A stretch of 64,000 nucleotides of DNA from Microbacterium sp. Leaf151 (lineage in GTDB: Bacteria > Actinomycetota > Actinomycetes > Actinomycetales > Microbacteriaceae): positions 996,678 through 1,060,677 of the forward strand of contig NZ_LMOR01000004.1 of assembly GCF_001424225.1 (NCBI RefSeq), given 5' to 3'. The notes below the pieces were generated by a model. That model was not told where the DNA came from and did not search any database. It saw nothing but the letters and a program-made list of their open reading frames with translations. Position numbers and translations under genes: made by a program. Shown in pieces: positions 39,506 to 47,453 of this stretch; position 1 is the first letter of the stretch, and the number at the start of each line of letters is the position of its first letter.

Positions 39506-40948
39506 TCAGTCCCCGGGCGGCGCGAACCGGCGCGCGAGCGCGGCTCGGCGCACCTTGCCCGCGTCGTTGCGCAGCGCCCGCGACACGACGTGCACGGCGG
39601 CGGGCGCTCGTGAACCGAGGCGCTCACGCGCGAACGCGCGCAGTGCCTCCACGTCGAGCTCGTCGCAGACCGGCCGCACCGCGGCGTGCACCACCTGGCC
39701 CCACTCGGCGTCGGCCATCCCGAAAGCCACCGCCTCTTCAACGTGCGGATGGGCCTCCAGCACCGCCTCGACGACGGCCGGCGCGATCTTGTCGCCGCCG
39801 CGGTTGATGAGATCGTCGGCGCGGTCGTGCAGGAACAGGTGGCCCTCGGCATCCACATGTCCGATATCGCCGAGCGTGTCCCACCCCTCGTCGTCGCGCC
39901 GCGAGGCCGCACCGACGTACGCGTACGCGGCGCTTTCGCCACGCCGCATCCACACCAGGCCGTTCTCGCCCGCCGGCAGATCGCCGCCGGCGCGATCGCG
40001 GATGCGGATGCGGGTTCCGCCGATCGGTCGTCCGACACTGCCGGGCCGCGCGAGCCACTGCGTTCCGGTGATGTGCGTGAGGCCGTTCGACTCGCTGCCG
40101 GCGTACACCTCGTCGACGCGCTCCGGCCCGAGCCAGTCGAGAAACGCCCGCTTGAGCGCGGGAGCGCACGGCGCTCCCATGTGCAGGACCCGCTCGATGC
40201 TCGCGATCCGCTCGACCGCCCGTTCCGCCGGAGGAAGACGCAGGAGCCGCGCCATCATGGTCGGAACGAGCAGCCCCCAGGTGGCTCGGTGCTCCTCGAC
40301 GGCGGCGACCCAGCGGGCGGGGTCGAACCGGTCGAGGATGACGAGCCGGTGGCCGGTCAGCAGGCCGCGGAAGGCGTACGTGAACACCGCGGAGTGCCAC
40401 AGGGGGCCCGCGACGATCTGCGTGGCCTTCTGCGGCAGGAAGGCGGCGACGGCCCGCGAGGGGTCGAGGGTGGCGGGGGCTGTCGCCCGCACGATCTTGG
40501 GGCGCCCGGTGGAGCCCGAGGTGGCCGGAGCTTTCCAGCACGTGGCCGCCGTGTCGGGCAGCACCCCCTCGCGGGGCGCGACGTTCACATCGGATAGCCA
40601 CGCGGCGCCGGTCGACACAGCGGGCGCTCCGATCGCCGCTGCGGGCGGCGCGATCTGCTCGAGCTCCGCCCGCTCGGACACGGTGAGGTCGGTCGACAAC
40701 GGTTGCGGCGTCGCCCCCGCGCGCCAGATACCGAAGCACGCGACGACGAAATCCCGCCCGTTCGGCAGCGACACCGCCACCGTGTCGTCGTGATCGACCC
40801 CCTGGGCGAGGAGTTCGTGCGCGAGCGCCGTAGCCGCGGCATCCAGTTCGGACGCTGTCATGACCCCCGCCGCATCGACGATGAGGGGCTCGCCGGCATC
40901 GGCCGCCGCACGTTCCGCGAGGATCGCCGAGAACGTGCGCTCCGTCAT
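39506..40948 (-). CDS. Class I adenylate-forming enzyme (AMP-dependent ligase)
   Basis: The 480-residue protein has the P-loop ATSGSTGRPKIVRA, the GAPCAPAL...YAGSESNGLTHI adenylate-binding block, DIGHVDAEGHLFLHDRADDLINRGGDKI hinge and a C-terminal Lys in NDAGKVRRA. It would activate a carboxylic acid to an acyl-AMP and probably thioester; the acid is unknown. It is the last gene of the nine-gene Nit1C-type operon and overlaps the glycosyltransferase by ATGA. At 480 residues it is slightly short because N-terminal A3/A4 regions are compact. Confidence 0.88.
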   Translation of the reverse strand: MTERTFSAILAERAAADAGEPLIVDAAGVMTASELDAAATALAHELLAQGVDHDDTVAVSLPNGRDFVVACFGIWRAGATPQPLSTDLTVSERAELEQIAPPAAAIGAPAVSTGAAWLSDVNVAPREGVLPDTAATCWKAPATSGSTGRPKIVRATAPATLDPSRAVAAFLPQKATQIVAGPLWHSAVFTYAFRGLLTGHRLVILDRFDPARWVAAVEEHRATWGLLVPTMMARLLRLPPAERAVERIASIERVLHMGAPCAPALKRAFLDWLGPERVDEVYAGSESNGLTHITGTQWLARPGSVGRPIGGTRIRIRDRAGGDLPAGENGLVWMRRGESAAYAYVGAASRRDDEGWDTLGDIGHVDAEGHLFLHDRADDLINRGGDKIAPAVVEAVLEAHPHVEEAVAFGMADAEWGQVVHAAVRPVCDELDVEALRAFARERLGSRAPAAVHVVSRALRNDAGKVRRAALARRFAPPGD

Positions 40949-42054
40949 CGCGCGGTCCTCTGCGGCACGTGGGCGTAGAACTCCTCGTGCGCGCGGGCGG
41001 CGCGATCCCACGTGTGCGCCCGGGCGAGGGCGACCCCGCCGGCCGTATCCGTCTGGGCGGCGCCGCGCAGCACCTCGTCGAGCCGCGCGGCGATCTCGGC
41101 GGGAGTCGACGCGTACAGCACCGCATCGCCGAACACCTCGCGGATCACCGGCAGGTCGCGCGCGACCACGGGCGTCGAGGCCGCCAGGGCCTCCATGGCG
41201 GCGAGCCCGAAACCCTCTTTGGTCGAGACGAACGCCAGGACACGCGCTGCGGCCACGAGCGCGGGCAGCGCATCGTCGTCGACCGGGCCCAGCACGGTCG
41301 GATGGATGCCGAGCTCGACCGCGCGGGCCTCGAACCGCTCACGGTACTCGCGGTAGTCGAACAGGGTCTCGCCTCCGCCGAACACCAGGCGCACGTCCGG
41401 ATGGGCATCACGAACGAGCGCGAACGCGTCGAGCAGATCGATCGAGCCCTTGCGCGGTTCGATGCCGCCCAGCGCCAGCACGTAGTCGCCCAGCTGCGTC
41501 CGCCACCGCTCGCGCGCACCCGCCGCCGAGGGTTCGGATGCCCCGCCGAAGCGCTCGGCATCCACCCCGTTGGCGATGACCTCGGGACGCACCCCGTACG
41601 CCTGCTCGACCTCACGCGACACCGCCCGCGACACGCACAGCCGGGCCACCGGCTCGATGACGGCTCGGTCGTGGCACGCCACGAGCTGCGGCGTCGTGAA
41701 GGTGTCGAGGTGGTGGATCGTGCGGACGACCGGGATGCCACGACGCAGCGCCGCGTTCGCCGAGATGCAGTCCTGCGCGTGGACGATGTCGGCATCCGCG
41801 TCGAGGGCTGCGGCCATCAGCTCGATGGAGCGCTCGATGCGCTGCCCCACCCCCTCACCGTCGAGCGACGGGAAGGGCACGACCCGCACGCGCACGCGCG
41901 GGTCGACGGGGCGGAAGAAGGCGGTGTCGTCGCCGCGCCCCAGGGTCCACACCTCGACCTCGTGGCCGCGCGTCGCGAGCGCCTCGGCGAGTGCGAGGGT
42001 GTGCACGACCCCGCCGCGGGGCTTCGTCGAGTAGGTCAGCTGCGCGATGCGCAT
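40945..42054 (-). CDS. GT4 glycosyltransferase, MSMEG_0565 type
   Basis: The 369-residue protein has a GT-B fold: MRIAQLTYSTKPRGGVVHTL with the Gly-rich acceptor loop, GVDAERFG, LALGGIEPRKGSIDLLDAF (nucleotide-sugar domain) and the EX7E motif in STKEGFGLAAMEALA. It matches the family named for MSMEG_0565, which occurs only with the nitrogen-starvation/Nit1C gene set. The acceptor and sugar are unknown. It lies 34 bp downstream of the inactive nitrilase homologue and overlaps the ligase. Confidence 0.88.
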   Translation of the reverse strand: MRIAQLTYSTKPRGGVVHTLALAEALATRGHEVEVWTLGRGDDTAFFRPVDPRVRVRVVPFPSLDGEGVGQRIERSIELMAAALDADADIVHAQDCISANAALRRGIPVVRTIHHLDTFTTPQLVACHDRAVIEPVARLCVSRAVSREVEQAYGVRPEVIANGVDAERFGGASEPSAAGARERWRTQLGDYVLALGGIEPRKGSIDLLDAFALVRDAHPDVRLVFGGGETLFDYREYRERFEARAVELGIHPTVLGPVDDDALPALVAAARVLAFVSTKEGFGLAAMEALAASTPVVARDLPVIREVFGDAVLYASTPAEIAARLDEVLRGAAQTDTAGGVALARAHTWDRAARAHEEFYAHVPQRTAR

Positions 42055-42088
42055 GGTCGTCCTTTCCGCGGAGCCCTCGCCGCGCGAT

Positions 42089-42946
42089 CTACGCCGGGGC
42101 GCTCAGCCGGTAGGCGTGTTCGGCGCGCTGGGCGAGGTGGTTGAGGGAGCGTCGGGCGCGGACGATGTCGGCCGAGACGTCGGCTTCGGCGACGGCCAGC
42201 CCGCCCTTCGCCCACGTCTTGGCGACGATCTCGCCTGCCGGATCGACGACCTTGGCCTGGCCGAGGAAGCGCAGGCCGCCGAGCACGCCGGTCTGGTTCG
42301 ATGACACGAGGTACACCTGATTCTCGGCGGCGCGCGCGCAGTCGTAGAGGTCGAAGAGGTGGGCCTGGCGGTCGTTGCGGATGCGGTCGGATCGGTCGGT
42401 GACGCTGGCCGGCCACGCGCTCAGGCACGCGATGATCTGCGCACCGTCGAGGGCGACCGAACGCGCGGCCTCGGGGAAGGTCTTGTCGAAGTCGATGAGC
42501 ATGCCGATGCGCCCCACGGGGGTGTCGAACGCGCGGAAGTCGTCGCCGGGGGCGTAGACCTCCGACTCCCCCAGCGGCAGGTGCACCTTGCGATGCACGC
42601 CCAGCACACCGTCGCCGGTGACGCAGAGCGCCGTGTTGTAGCGGCGCTCCTCGCCGCCCTCGACCGCTCGCTCGGCAATGCCGAAGCACACTGTCATGTC
42701 GCCGGCGAGGGCGACGATCGCCGCCACCTCGGGGCCGTCGATCTCGACCGCGTGGGGGATGCCGTCGCCCTCTTCGACCGGGTGGTGCAGGTCGAGCAGA
42801 TAGCCGCCGATGGTGGCATCCGGGAGCACGAGCAGATCGGTCCCGCGTCCGCGGGCGTCCTCGACGATACCGGGGAGCTTCGCGAGCGTGCGCTCGACGT
42901 CGCGCCCGAAGTGGGCCGCCACCGCAGCCATCGTGACGGATGCCAT
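42089..42946 (-). CDS. Nitrilase-superfamily pseudoenzyme in the Nit1C operon
   Basis: The 285-residue protein is a paralogue of the neighbouring NitC over its whole length (for example FRAFDTPVGRIGM, LFDLYDCARAAENQVYLVSSNQ). Of the Glu-Lys-Cys triad only Lys120 (HRKVHLP) is kept. The Glu is replaced by Asp43 (LPDATIGGY, GAT codon) and the nucleophile Cys by Asp152 (MLIDFDKTFPE, GAC codon). It therefore cannot form the thioimidate intermediate and may bind substrate or pair with NitC. Start at 42946 aligns with NitC; a GTG at 42970 abuts the nitH stop. It is not a decayed gene, since the frame is full and well conserved. Confidence 0.85.
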   Translation of the reverse strand: MASVTMAAVAAHFGRDVERTLAKLPGIVEDARGRGTDLLVLPDATIGGYLLDLHHPVEEGDGIPHAVEIDGPEVAAIVALAGDMTVCFGIAERAVEGGEERRYNTALCVTGDGVLGVHRKVHLPLGESEVYAPGDDFRAFDTPVGRIGMLIDFDKTFPEAARSVALDGAQIIACLSAWPASVTDRSDRIRNDRQAHLFDLYDCARAAENQVYLVSSNQTGVLGGLRFLGQAKVVDPAGEIVAKTWAKGGLAVAEADVSADIVRARRSLNHLAQRAEHAYRLSAPA

Positions 42947-42970
42947 TTCTCGAGAGTACGCGGTGGCCAC

Positions 42971-44227
42971 TCAGCCCACCGCGAGGGCTCCCTGCGACGC
43001 CGTGACGACCTGTTCGGCGACGTGCTCGGCGTCCCTGGCGATCGCGTGGAACCGCCCCGACCCCCACGTGTGCAGCCACGGGAGGCCGACGAACGAGAAG
43101 CCCGGCACCGCCGTCGCTCCGCGCTCGTGCACCGGGTGTCCGTTCGCGTCGAGCACGTCGAGTTCGCCCAGCCACGACCAGTCCGCGCGGAAGCCGATCG
43201 CCCACACGACGGCATCCACCTCGGCGAGGTCGAGTTGCGTGGGACCGGACGGAGGCGTCCACACGGGAGCGCGGCGGGGTTCGACGGGGGCGTCCATTCC
43301 CGCGCGTGCGATGTAGGCGTCGATGTCGTCCTTGATCGACTCGGCGACCAAATCGGCGTGGTCGAGGTGGGCGGCCAACGTGTCGTCGAAGGCGAGCACG
43401 CCTTGCGAGATGCCCGTCGCCCGCCCGTGCAGCCGCATCCCCTGCGTCGCGAACACGCGCAGGTCGATGTCCCGCCCCCCGTCGCGCCCGGTGACGTAGT
43501 GGTTGGTCGCGGCGCGCTTGGCCGCGGCCTGCACCCCCGCGGGCACGTCGTACACGCCCATGTCGGCGAGCCACGTCATGCAGTCGCGCCCCCGGTAGAA
43601 CCGTGCCACGCGCGGCGCCCGCCCCACGGCCAGGTGCACCTGCCGCCCCTCGAGGTGGAGGTCCTCGGCGATCTGGGTACCGGATTGTCCGGTGCCCACG
43701 ACGAGCACCGAGCCGGGCAATTGTCCGGCGTTGCGATAGTGGTGCGAGTGCATCTGCACGACGCGATCGGGGATGTCGGCGGCCCACGACGGCGTGATCG
43801 GGCGGTGGTACCCGCCGGTGGCCGAGGTCACGGTGTCGGCCGTGATGACCCCGGCGCTGGTCGTGACGACGAACACCCCGTCGTCCCGGCGATCGACCCG
43901 GTGCACCTCGACGCCCTCGGCGAGTGGGGCGTCGAACGTGTCGGCGTAGCCGCGCACCCAGGCGTACACCTCGTCGCGGGTCATGAACCCGTCGGGGTCG
44001 GGACCGTCGTAGGGGTAACCGGGCAGTCGGCACTGCCAGTTGGGGGTGACGAGGGTGAAGTTGTCCCACCGTCCGTCGCGCCACTCGTGCGCCGCCGATT
44101 CGCGTTCGATCACAACGTGCCGCACCCCCGCGCGCTCGAGGTGCCAGCTCACCGAGAGTCCGGCCTGGCCCCCGCCCACGATCACGGCCGGGTAGTGGTC
44201 GCCCGGGCGCAGCTCGACGGGGATCAT
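42971..44227 (-). CDS. nitH: FAD-dependent oxidoreductase, MSMEG_0569 type (NitH)
   Basis: The 418-residue flavoprotein has the FAD motif GGGQAGLS (18-25), the NADPH motif VVGTGQSGTQ (176-185) and the ATGG-type segments of class B flavin monooxygenases (SATGGYHRP, VVWAIGFRADW). This fits the MSMEG_0569 family of the Nit1C set, where a monooxygenase step has been proposed but not shown. Its start overlaps the stop of nitG (ATGA). Confidence 0.9.
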   Translation of the reverse strand: MIPVELRPGDHYPAVIVGGGQAGLSVSWHLERAGVRHVVIERESAAHEWRDGRWDNFTLVTPNWQCRLPGYPYDGPDPDGFMTRDEVYAWVRGYADTFDAPLAEGVEVHRVDRRDDGVFVVTTSAGVITADTVTSATGGYHRPITPSWAADIPDRVVQMHSHHYRNAGQLPGSVLVVGTGQSGTQIAEDLHLEGRQVHLAVGRAPRVARFYRGRDCMTWLADMGVYDVPAGVQAAAKRAATNHYVTGRDGGRDIDLRVFATQGMRLHGRATGISQGVLAFDDTLAAHLDHADLVAESIKDDIDAYIARAGMDAPVEPRRAPVWTPPSGPTQLDLAEVDAVVWAIGFRADWSWLGELDVLDANGHPVHERGATAVPGFSFVGLPWLHTWGSGRFHAIARDAEHVAEQVVTASQGALAVG

Positions 44228-44523
44228 GACGCCCCCACCGGCAGGGGCGGCTCCATGCGCAGCACGACGACCTCCCCGTCGGAATAGGCCGCCGCCGTCC
44301 GCACGATCTCGTCTCGGGATGCCATGGCCGAGGTGCAGGCGAAGCCGTATGCGGCGCGCACGCGTTCGCCCGCGGCATCCAGCGCCTCACCGGCGCGCGC
44401 GACGAACTCGGCGACGCCGTATCGAGCGCCCGTCGAGAGGTAGTCGTGCATGACGAGGCTGGGTGAGTAGTGCGAGGACTCGGCGCCGTCGGGCCAGCGG
44501 ACGGCGAAGCGCATCTCAGGCAT
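44224..44523 (-). CDS. nitG: MSMEG_0570-family protein (NitG)
   Basis: A 99-residue protein: MPEMRFAVRWPDG, YSPSLVMHDYLSTGARYGVAEFV and AYGFACTSAMASRDEI are blocks of the short MSMEG_0570 family of nitrogen-starvation response proteins. Function unknown; it always travels with the nitrilase and radical SAM genes. ATG 44523 lies 8 bp inside nitC, and its stop overlaps nitH by 4 bp. Confidence 0.88.
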   Translation of the reverse strand: MPEMRFAVRWPDGAESSHYSPSLVMHDYLSTGARYGVAEFVARAGEALDAAGERVRAAYGFACTSAMASRDEIVRTAAAYSDGEVVVLRMEPPLPVGAS

Positions 44524-45418
44524 GAGCGAGCTCCCTCCACGCCTCGACGTGCGCGCCGGTGGAGGCAGCGACCGGGCCGTACACGTCGGGGCGCCGATCG
44601 CGAAGGTGGAACATGCCGCCGCGCATCGCACGGAAGGTCTCGGCGACGTCGATCTCGGCGATCGCCAGGCCGGTGCCCAGCAGCGTCGTCGCAAGGACGT
44701 TGCCGCCGGGGTCGACCACCTTCGCGTTGCCGACATAACGGAGCGACCCGAAGGTGCCCGACTGATTGGATGCCAGCCAGAACACCTGATTGTCGAGGGC
44801 GCGCGCGATGTCGAATTGGTTGAACCGGTACGTCCACCGGTCGTCCTGCAGGTTCTCGGCGGTCGCCGTACGCGCGGCCGGCCACGCCGACATGCTCACG
44901 ACGATTTCGGCGCCGTCGAGGGCGAGCATGCGCGCGGCCTCGGGGAACGCCTTGTCGTAGCAGATCTGCATCCCGACCCGGCCGACGGGGGTGTCGAACG
45001 CGCGGTAGGTGTCCCCCGCCGAGTACGACATGTTCTCGCCCAGCGGCTGGTGCACCTTGCGGTACGAGCCGTAGATGTTCTCTCCGTCCAGGCAGACCGC
45101 GGCGTTGTACCGCGTCTCCCCGTCGTCGGCGAGCTCGCAGAACCCGATGGTGAGCACCATGTCGCCCGCGAGTTCCTGCACCCGGGCGATCTCGGGGCCG
45201 TCGAGGCGGATCGCCGGCGGCATCGAGCGCGTGGTCGTCTTGATGGTGTCGCCGTGGTTGCCGAGCGACGAGAGGTAGCCGCCGATCGCGGCTTCGGGGA
45301 ACGCCAGGAACGACACCCCCACGGCCCGCGCCTCGGCCACCAGATCGGCGATGAGCGCGTAGTTCTGCTCCAGGTCTCGCGTGAAGTTGGCCGAGACGGA
45401 GGCAACGGTGATCGACAT
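44516..45418 (-). CDS. nitC: Nit6803-type nitrilase (NitC)
   Basis: The 300-residue enzyme has an intact Glu42 (FPEAAIGGY), Lys121 (YRKVHQPLG) and Cys153 (MQICYDKAFPE) triad. It belongs to the Nit1C/Nit6803 nitrilase group, which hydrolyses nitriles to acids plus ammonia; in a pseudomonad this gene is needed for growth on cyanide as nitrogen source. The sequence ends RPDVYGPVAASTGAHVEAWR, typical of the group. It starts 8 bp after the nitB stop and overlaps nitG. Confidence 0.93.
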   Translation of the reverse strand: MSITVASVSANFTRDLEQNYALIADLVAEARAVGVSFLAFPEAAIGGYLSSLGNHGDTIKTTTRSMPPAIRLDGPEIARVQELAGDMVLTIGFCELADDGETRYNAAVCLDGENIYGSYRKVHQPLGENMSYSAGDTYRAFDTPVGRVGMQICYDKAFPEAARMLALDGAEIVVSMSAWPAARTATAENLQDDRWTYRFNQFDIARALDNQVFWLASNQSGTFGSLRYVGNAKVVDPGGNVLATTLLGTGLAIAEIDVAETFRAMRGGMFHLRDRRPDVYGPVAASTGAHVEAWRELAHA

Positions 45419-45426
45419 GGCGAGCC

Positions 45427-45954
45427 TCAGAGGTTGTAGACGGAGTTGATGATCGCGCCCTTGCGCGCGTAGTAGATGACCGCGTCCTGCACATCCAGCG
45501 GGTGCGCGGGGATGACGCCCTCGATGATGTCCTCTTCGCGGATGCCGTGCAGCGCCAGGCCGAAGCGGCAGCAGTAGACCGTGCCACCCTCCTTGATGAA
45601 GGTCTCGAGGGAGTTGTTCATGTTCAGCTCGCCGGGGAAGCCCGCATCTCCCGTGGTGGGGAAGCCGCGGTTCGCGGCGGCCGCGAGGGTGCCGGGGCCG
45701 TACAGGTAGATGGCCGACTCGAAGCCCTTACGGAGGGCTCGGGTCGCCTGCAGGATCGCGACGAAGCTCACCGACGACTCGTGCGGGATGCCGTGGATGA
45801 GCGTGAAGTACGACTCACCGTTCTCGGCCTGGAAGTCGGGGAACAGCTTGGTGGAGCCGTAGATGTTGCTGCCCTTGGGGAGCGAGGGGTGCGGGATCTC
45901 GCCGAGGGATGCGGCGATGTTCTCCGCGATCTGGGCGTCGAGGTCGGTGGTCAT
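45427..45954 (-). CDS. nitB: MSMEG_0572/Sll0783-family protein (NitB)
   Basis: A 175-residue protein with the conserved stretches KGSNIYGSTKLFPDFQAENG, IHGIPHESSVSFVAILQATR and YCCRFGLALHGIREEDIIEG. It matches the Sll0783 nitrogen-starvation response family. No enzymatic motif is obvious; the resemblance of the second half to DsrE-like sulfur-relay proteins (a CC pair and a Rossmann-like layout) is only suggestive. AAGGA precedes ATG. The 104-bp gap upstream is the largest inside the operon, so an internal promoter is possible. Confidence 0.9.
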   Translation of the reverse strand: MTTDLDAQIAENIAASLGEIPHPSLPKGSNIYGSTKLFPDFQAENGESYFTLIHGIPHESSVSFVAILQATRALRKGFESAIYLYGPGTLAAAANRGFPTTGDAGFPGELNMNNSLETFIKEGGTVYCCRFGLALHGIREEDIIEGVIPAHPLDVQDAVIYYARKGAIINSVYNL

Positions 45955-46058
45955 GTTCGTGTCCTTCGCGTCGGGTGGAGCCGGGGATGGAGCGCGTGTC
46001 TGGTTACCAGGTTCGCGTCCGGGTGTTTCGGATTGGTTTCGTCCGGAATGAGGTTGCG

Positions 46059-47453
46059 TTACGCCTTGCCGAGTCCGGTGGCACCGGCGGCGACGACAGA
46101 GGTCTCGACGCCGTCGGGCCAGCGCAGCACGACGCCGGAGCCCGTGGTGAGCTCTCCGATGGTCGCCGAGCTCGCGAGCGGCGAGGCGAGGGTCGCGGTC
46201 CCGGCGGTCACCATGCCGAAGCCGGGGAAGCAGGTCAGCCAGTCACCGAACCCGACGCCCTGCGGGGCGGGAACCTCGGCCACGTCGATACGGGCCCCCG
46301 CGCCCGAAGCCTCGGCGAGCATCGCGGCGGTGCCGACGATGCCGGCCATGCTCACGTCTTTCGCCGCTGCGGGGCGCTGCTCGGGCACGAGTCCCGCGAG
46401 GTGGCGCAGCTCGGCGCCGGCGCGGGTCGACGTCGAATCCCACTGGCGGCCCTCGAAGCCGCGCCGCCATCGTCCGTGCAGGTCGACGGTGAGCCCGAGC
46501 GTCTGCCCCGGTCGACCTCCGCCGCCGGCCACGGGATGCTCGGTGCGCCCGAGGGCGGTCACCGCGAGTGACGACGCTCCACCCCACTGCGTGTGACCGC
46601 CGAGGATGGGCACGCCCCACGCCACGGCGGCGCTGCGAAACCCCGACACGATCCGGCGAACGGCCGACGCGGTCGGCGCCGACACGGCATCCATCAGTCC
46701 GACGGCACGCGCGCCCATCGCGGACAGGTCGTTGACGTTCACCAGTACGCCGCACCACCCGGCCCACTCGGGGTCTCTGTCGATGAGTGCGGGCAGGATC
46801 GCGTCGGTGGCGACCACGACGTCGGTGCCGGCGATGAGCGCGCCGTCGTCACCGACCCAACCGGGGCCGCCGAGGCCCTCGGGATGGTCGTCGCGGATGC
46901 CCGACAAGAGAGAACCCAGTGGTTGCTTCGTCGCGGCCACGAGCGCGGCGAACCTGTCGACGGGCCACCGCATCCGCACGTGCGGAGCACCAGCGACGGT
47001 CGTATCGCCCCACCGTTCCCACCCCAGGTGACGAAAGAGCGGCTCGTTGCGCTCCTGGACGGTGGCTTCGAACCGCACCACACCCCGCTGGACGGCCTCG
47101 CGGCACGCGGCGCGCACGAGAGCGGAACCGATCCCGCCGGCATTGCGGGCATCGCGACGCACCGCGAGCCGACTGCCGGTCCACCACCCGATGTCGCGGG
47201 GCGTCGCCGGAGCCAGACGAACGCCGCCGAGAACGTCACCGGAGGCTGCCACCGCAACCAGCACGACCGTGCGGGGATCATCGTCGACGTCGTCGTCGTC
47301 TCGTCCCGCGAACAGGCCCTGCTCGCGCACGAACACGTCGCGGCGGATCAACCGGTACGCGCCCACCTGCATCGGGTCGGCGACGCGGATCTCCCACGCC
47401 AGCGGCTCCGTCCGCGGGCGCGAACCGGTCAGCACCGGCACGTCGAACATCAT
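46059..47453 (-). CDS. Fused GNAT acetyltransferase - AIR-synthase-like protein (NitE-NitF)
   Basis: The 464-residue protein joins two families that are separate genes in other Nit1C clusters. Residues 20-165 are a GNAT domain of the MSMEG_0567 type, with the acetyl-CoA loop RNAGGIGSAL at 103-112 and VQERNEPLFRHLGW. Residues 175-464 are a PurM-like domain (Sll0787 type) with VGDDGA (200-205), VNVNDLSAMGA (238-248) and GGHTQWG. Fused versions are known in actinobacteria. Neither substrate is known. It overlaps the nitD stop (ATGA). Confidence 0.9.
   Translation of the reverse strand: MMFDVPVLTGSRPRTEPLAWEIRVADPMQVGAYRLIRRDVFVREQGLFAGRDDDDVDDDPRTVVLVAVAASGDVLGGVRLAPATPRDIGWWTGSRLAVRRDARNAGGIGSALVRAACREAVQRGVVRFEATVQERNEPLFRHLGWERWGDTTVAGAPHVRMRWPVDRFAALVAATKQPLGSLLSGIRDDHPEGLGGPGWVGDDGALIAGTDVVVATDAILPALIDRDPEWAGWCGVLVNVNDLSAMGARAVGLMDAVSAPTASAVRRIVSGFRSAAVAWGVPILGGHTQWGGASSLAVTALGRTEHPVAGGGGRPGQTLGLTVDLHGRWRRGFEGRQWDSTSTRAGAELRHLAGLVPEQRPAAAKDVSMAGIVGTAAMLAEASGAGARIDVAEVPAPQGVGFGDWLTCFPGFGMVTAGTATLASPLASSATIGELTTGSGVVLRWPDGVETSVVAAGATGLGKA

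Noticed and set aside
36465..40793. A 1442-residue open frame on the plus strand
   Set aside because: It is antisense to the RND pump and ligase genes, Arg/Gly/Asp-rich without domains; long antisense frames are expected at this GC content.
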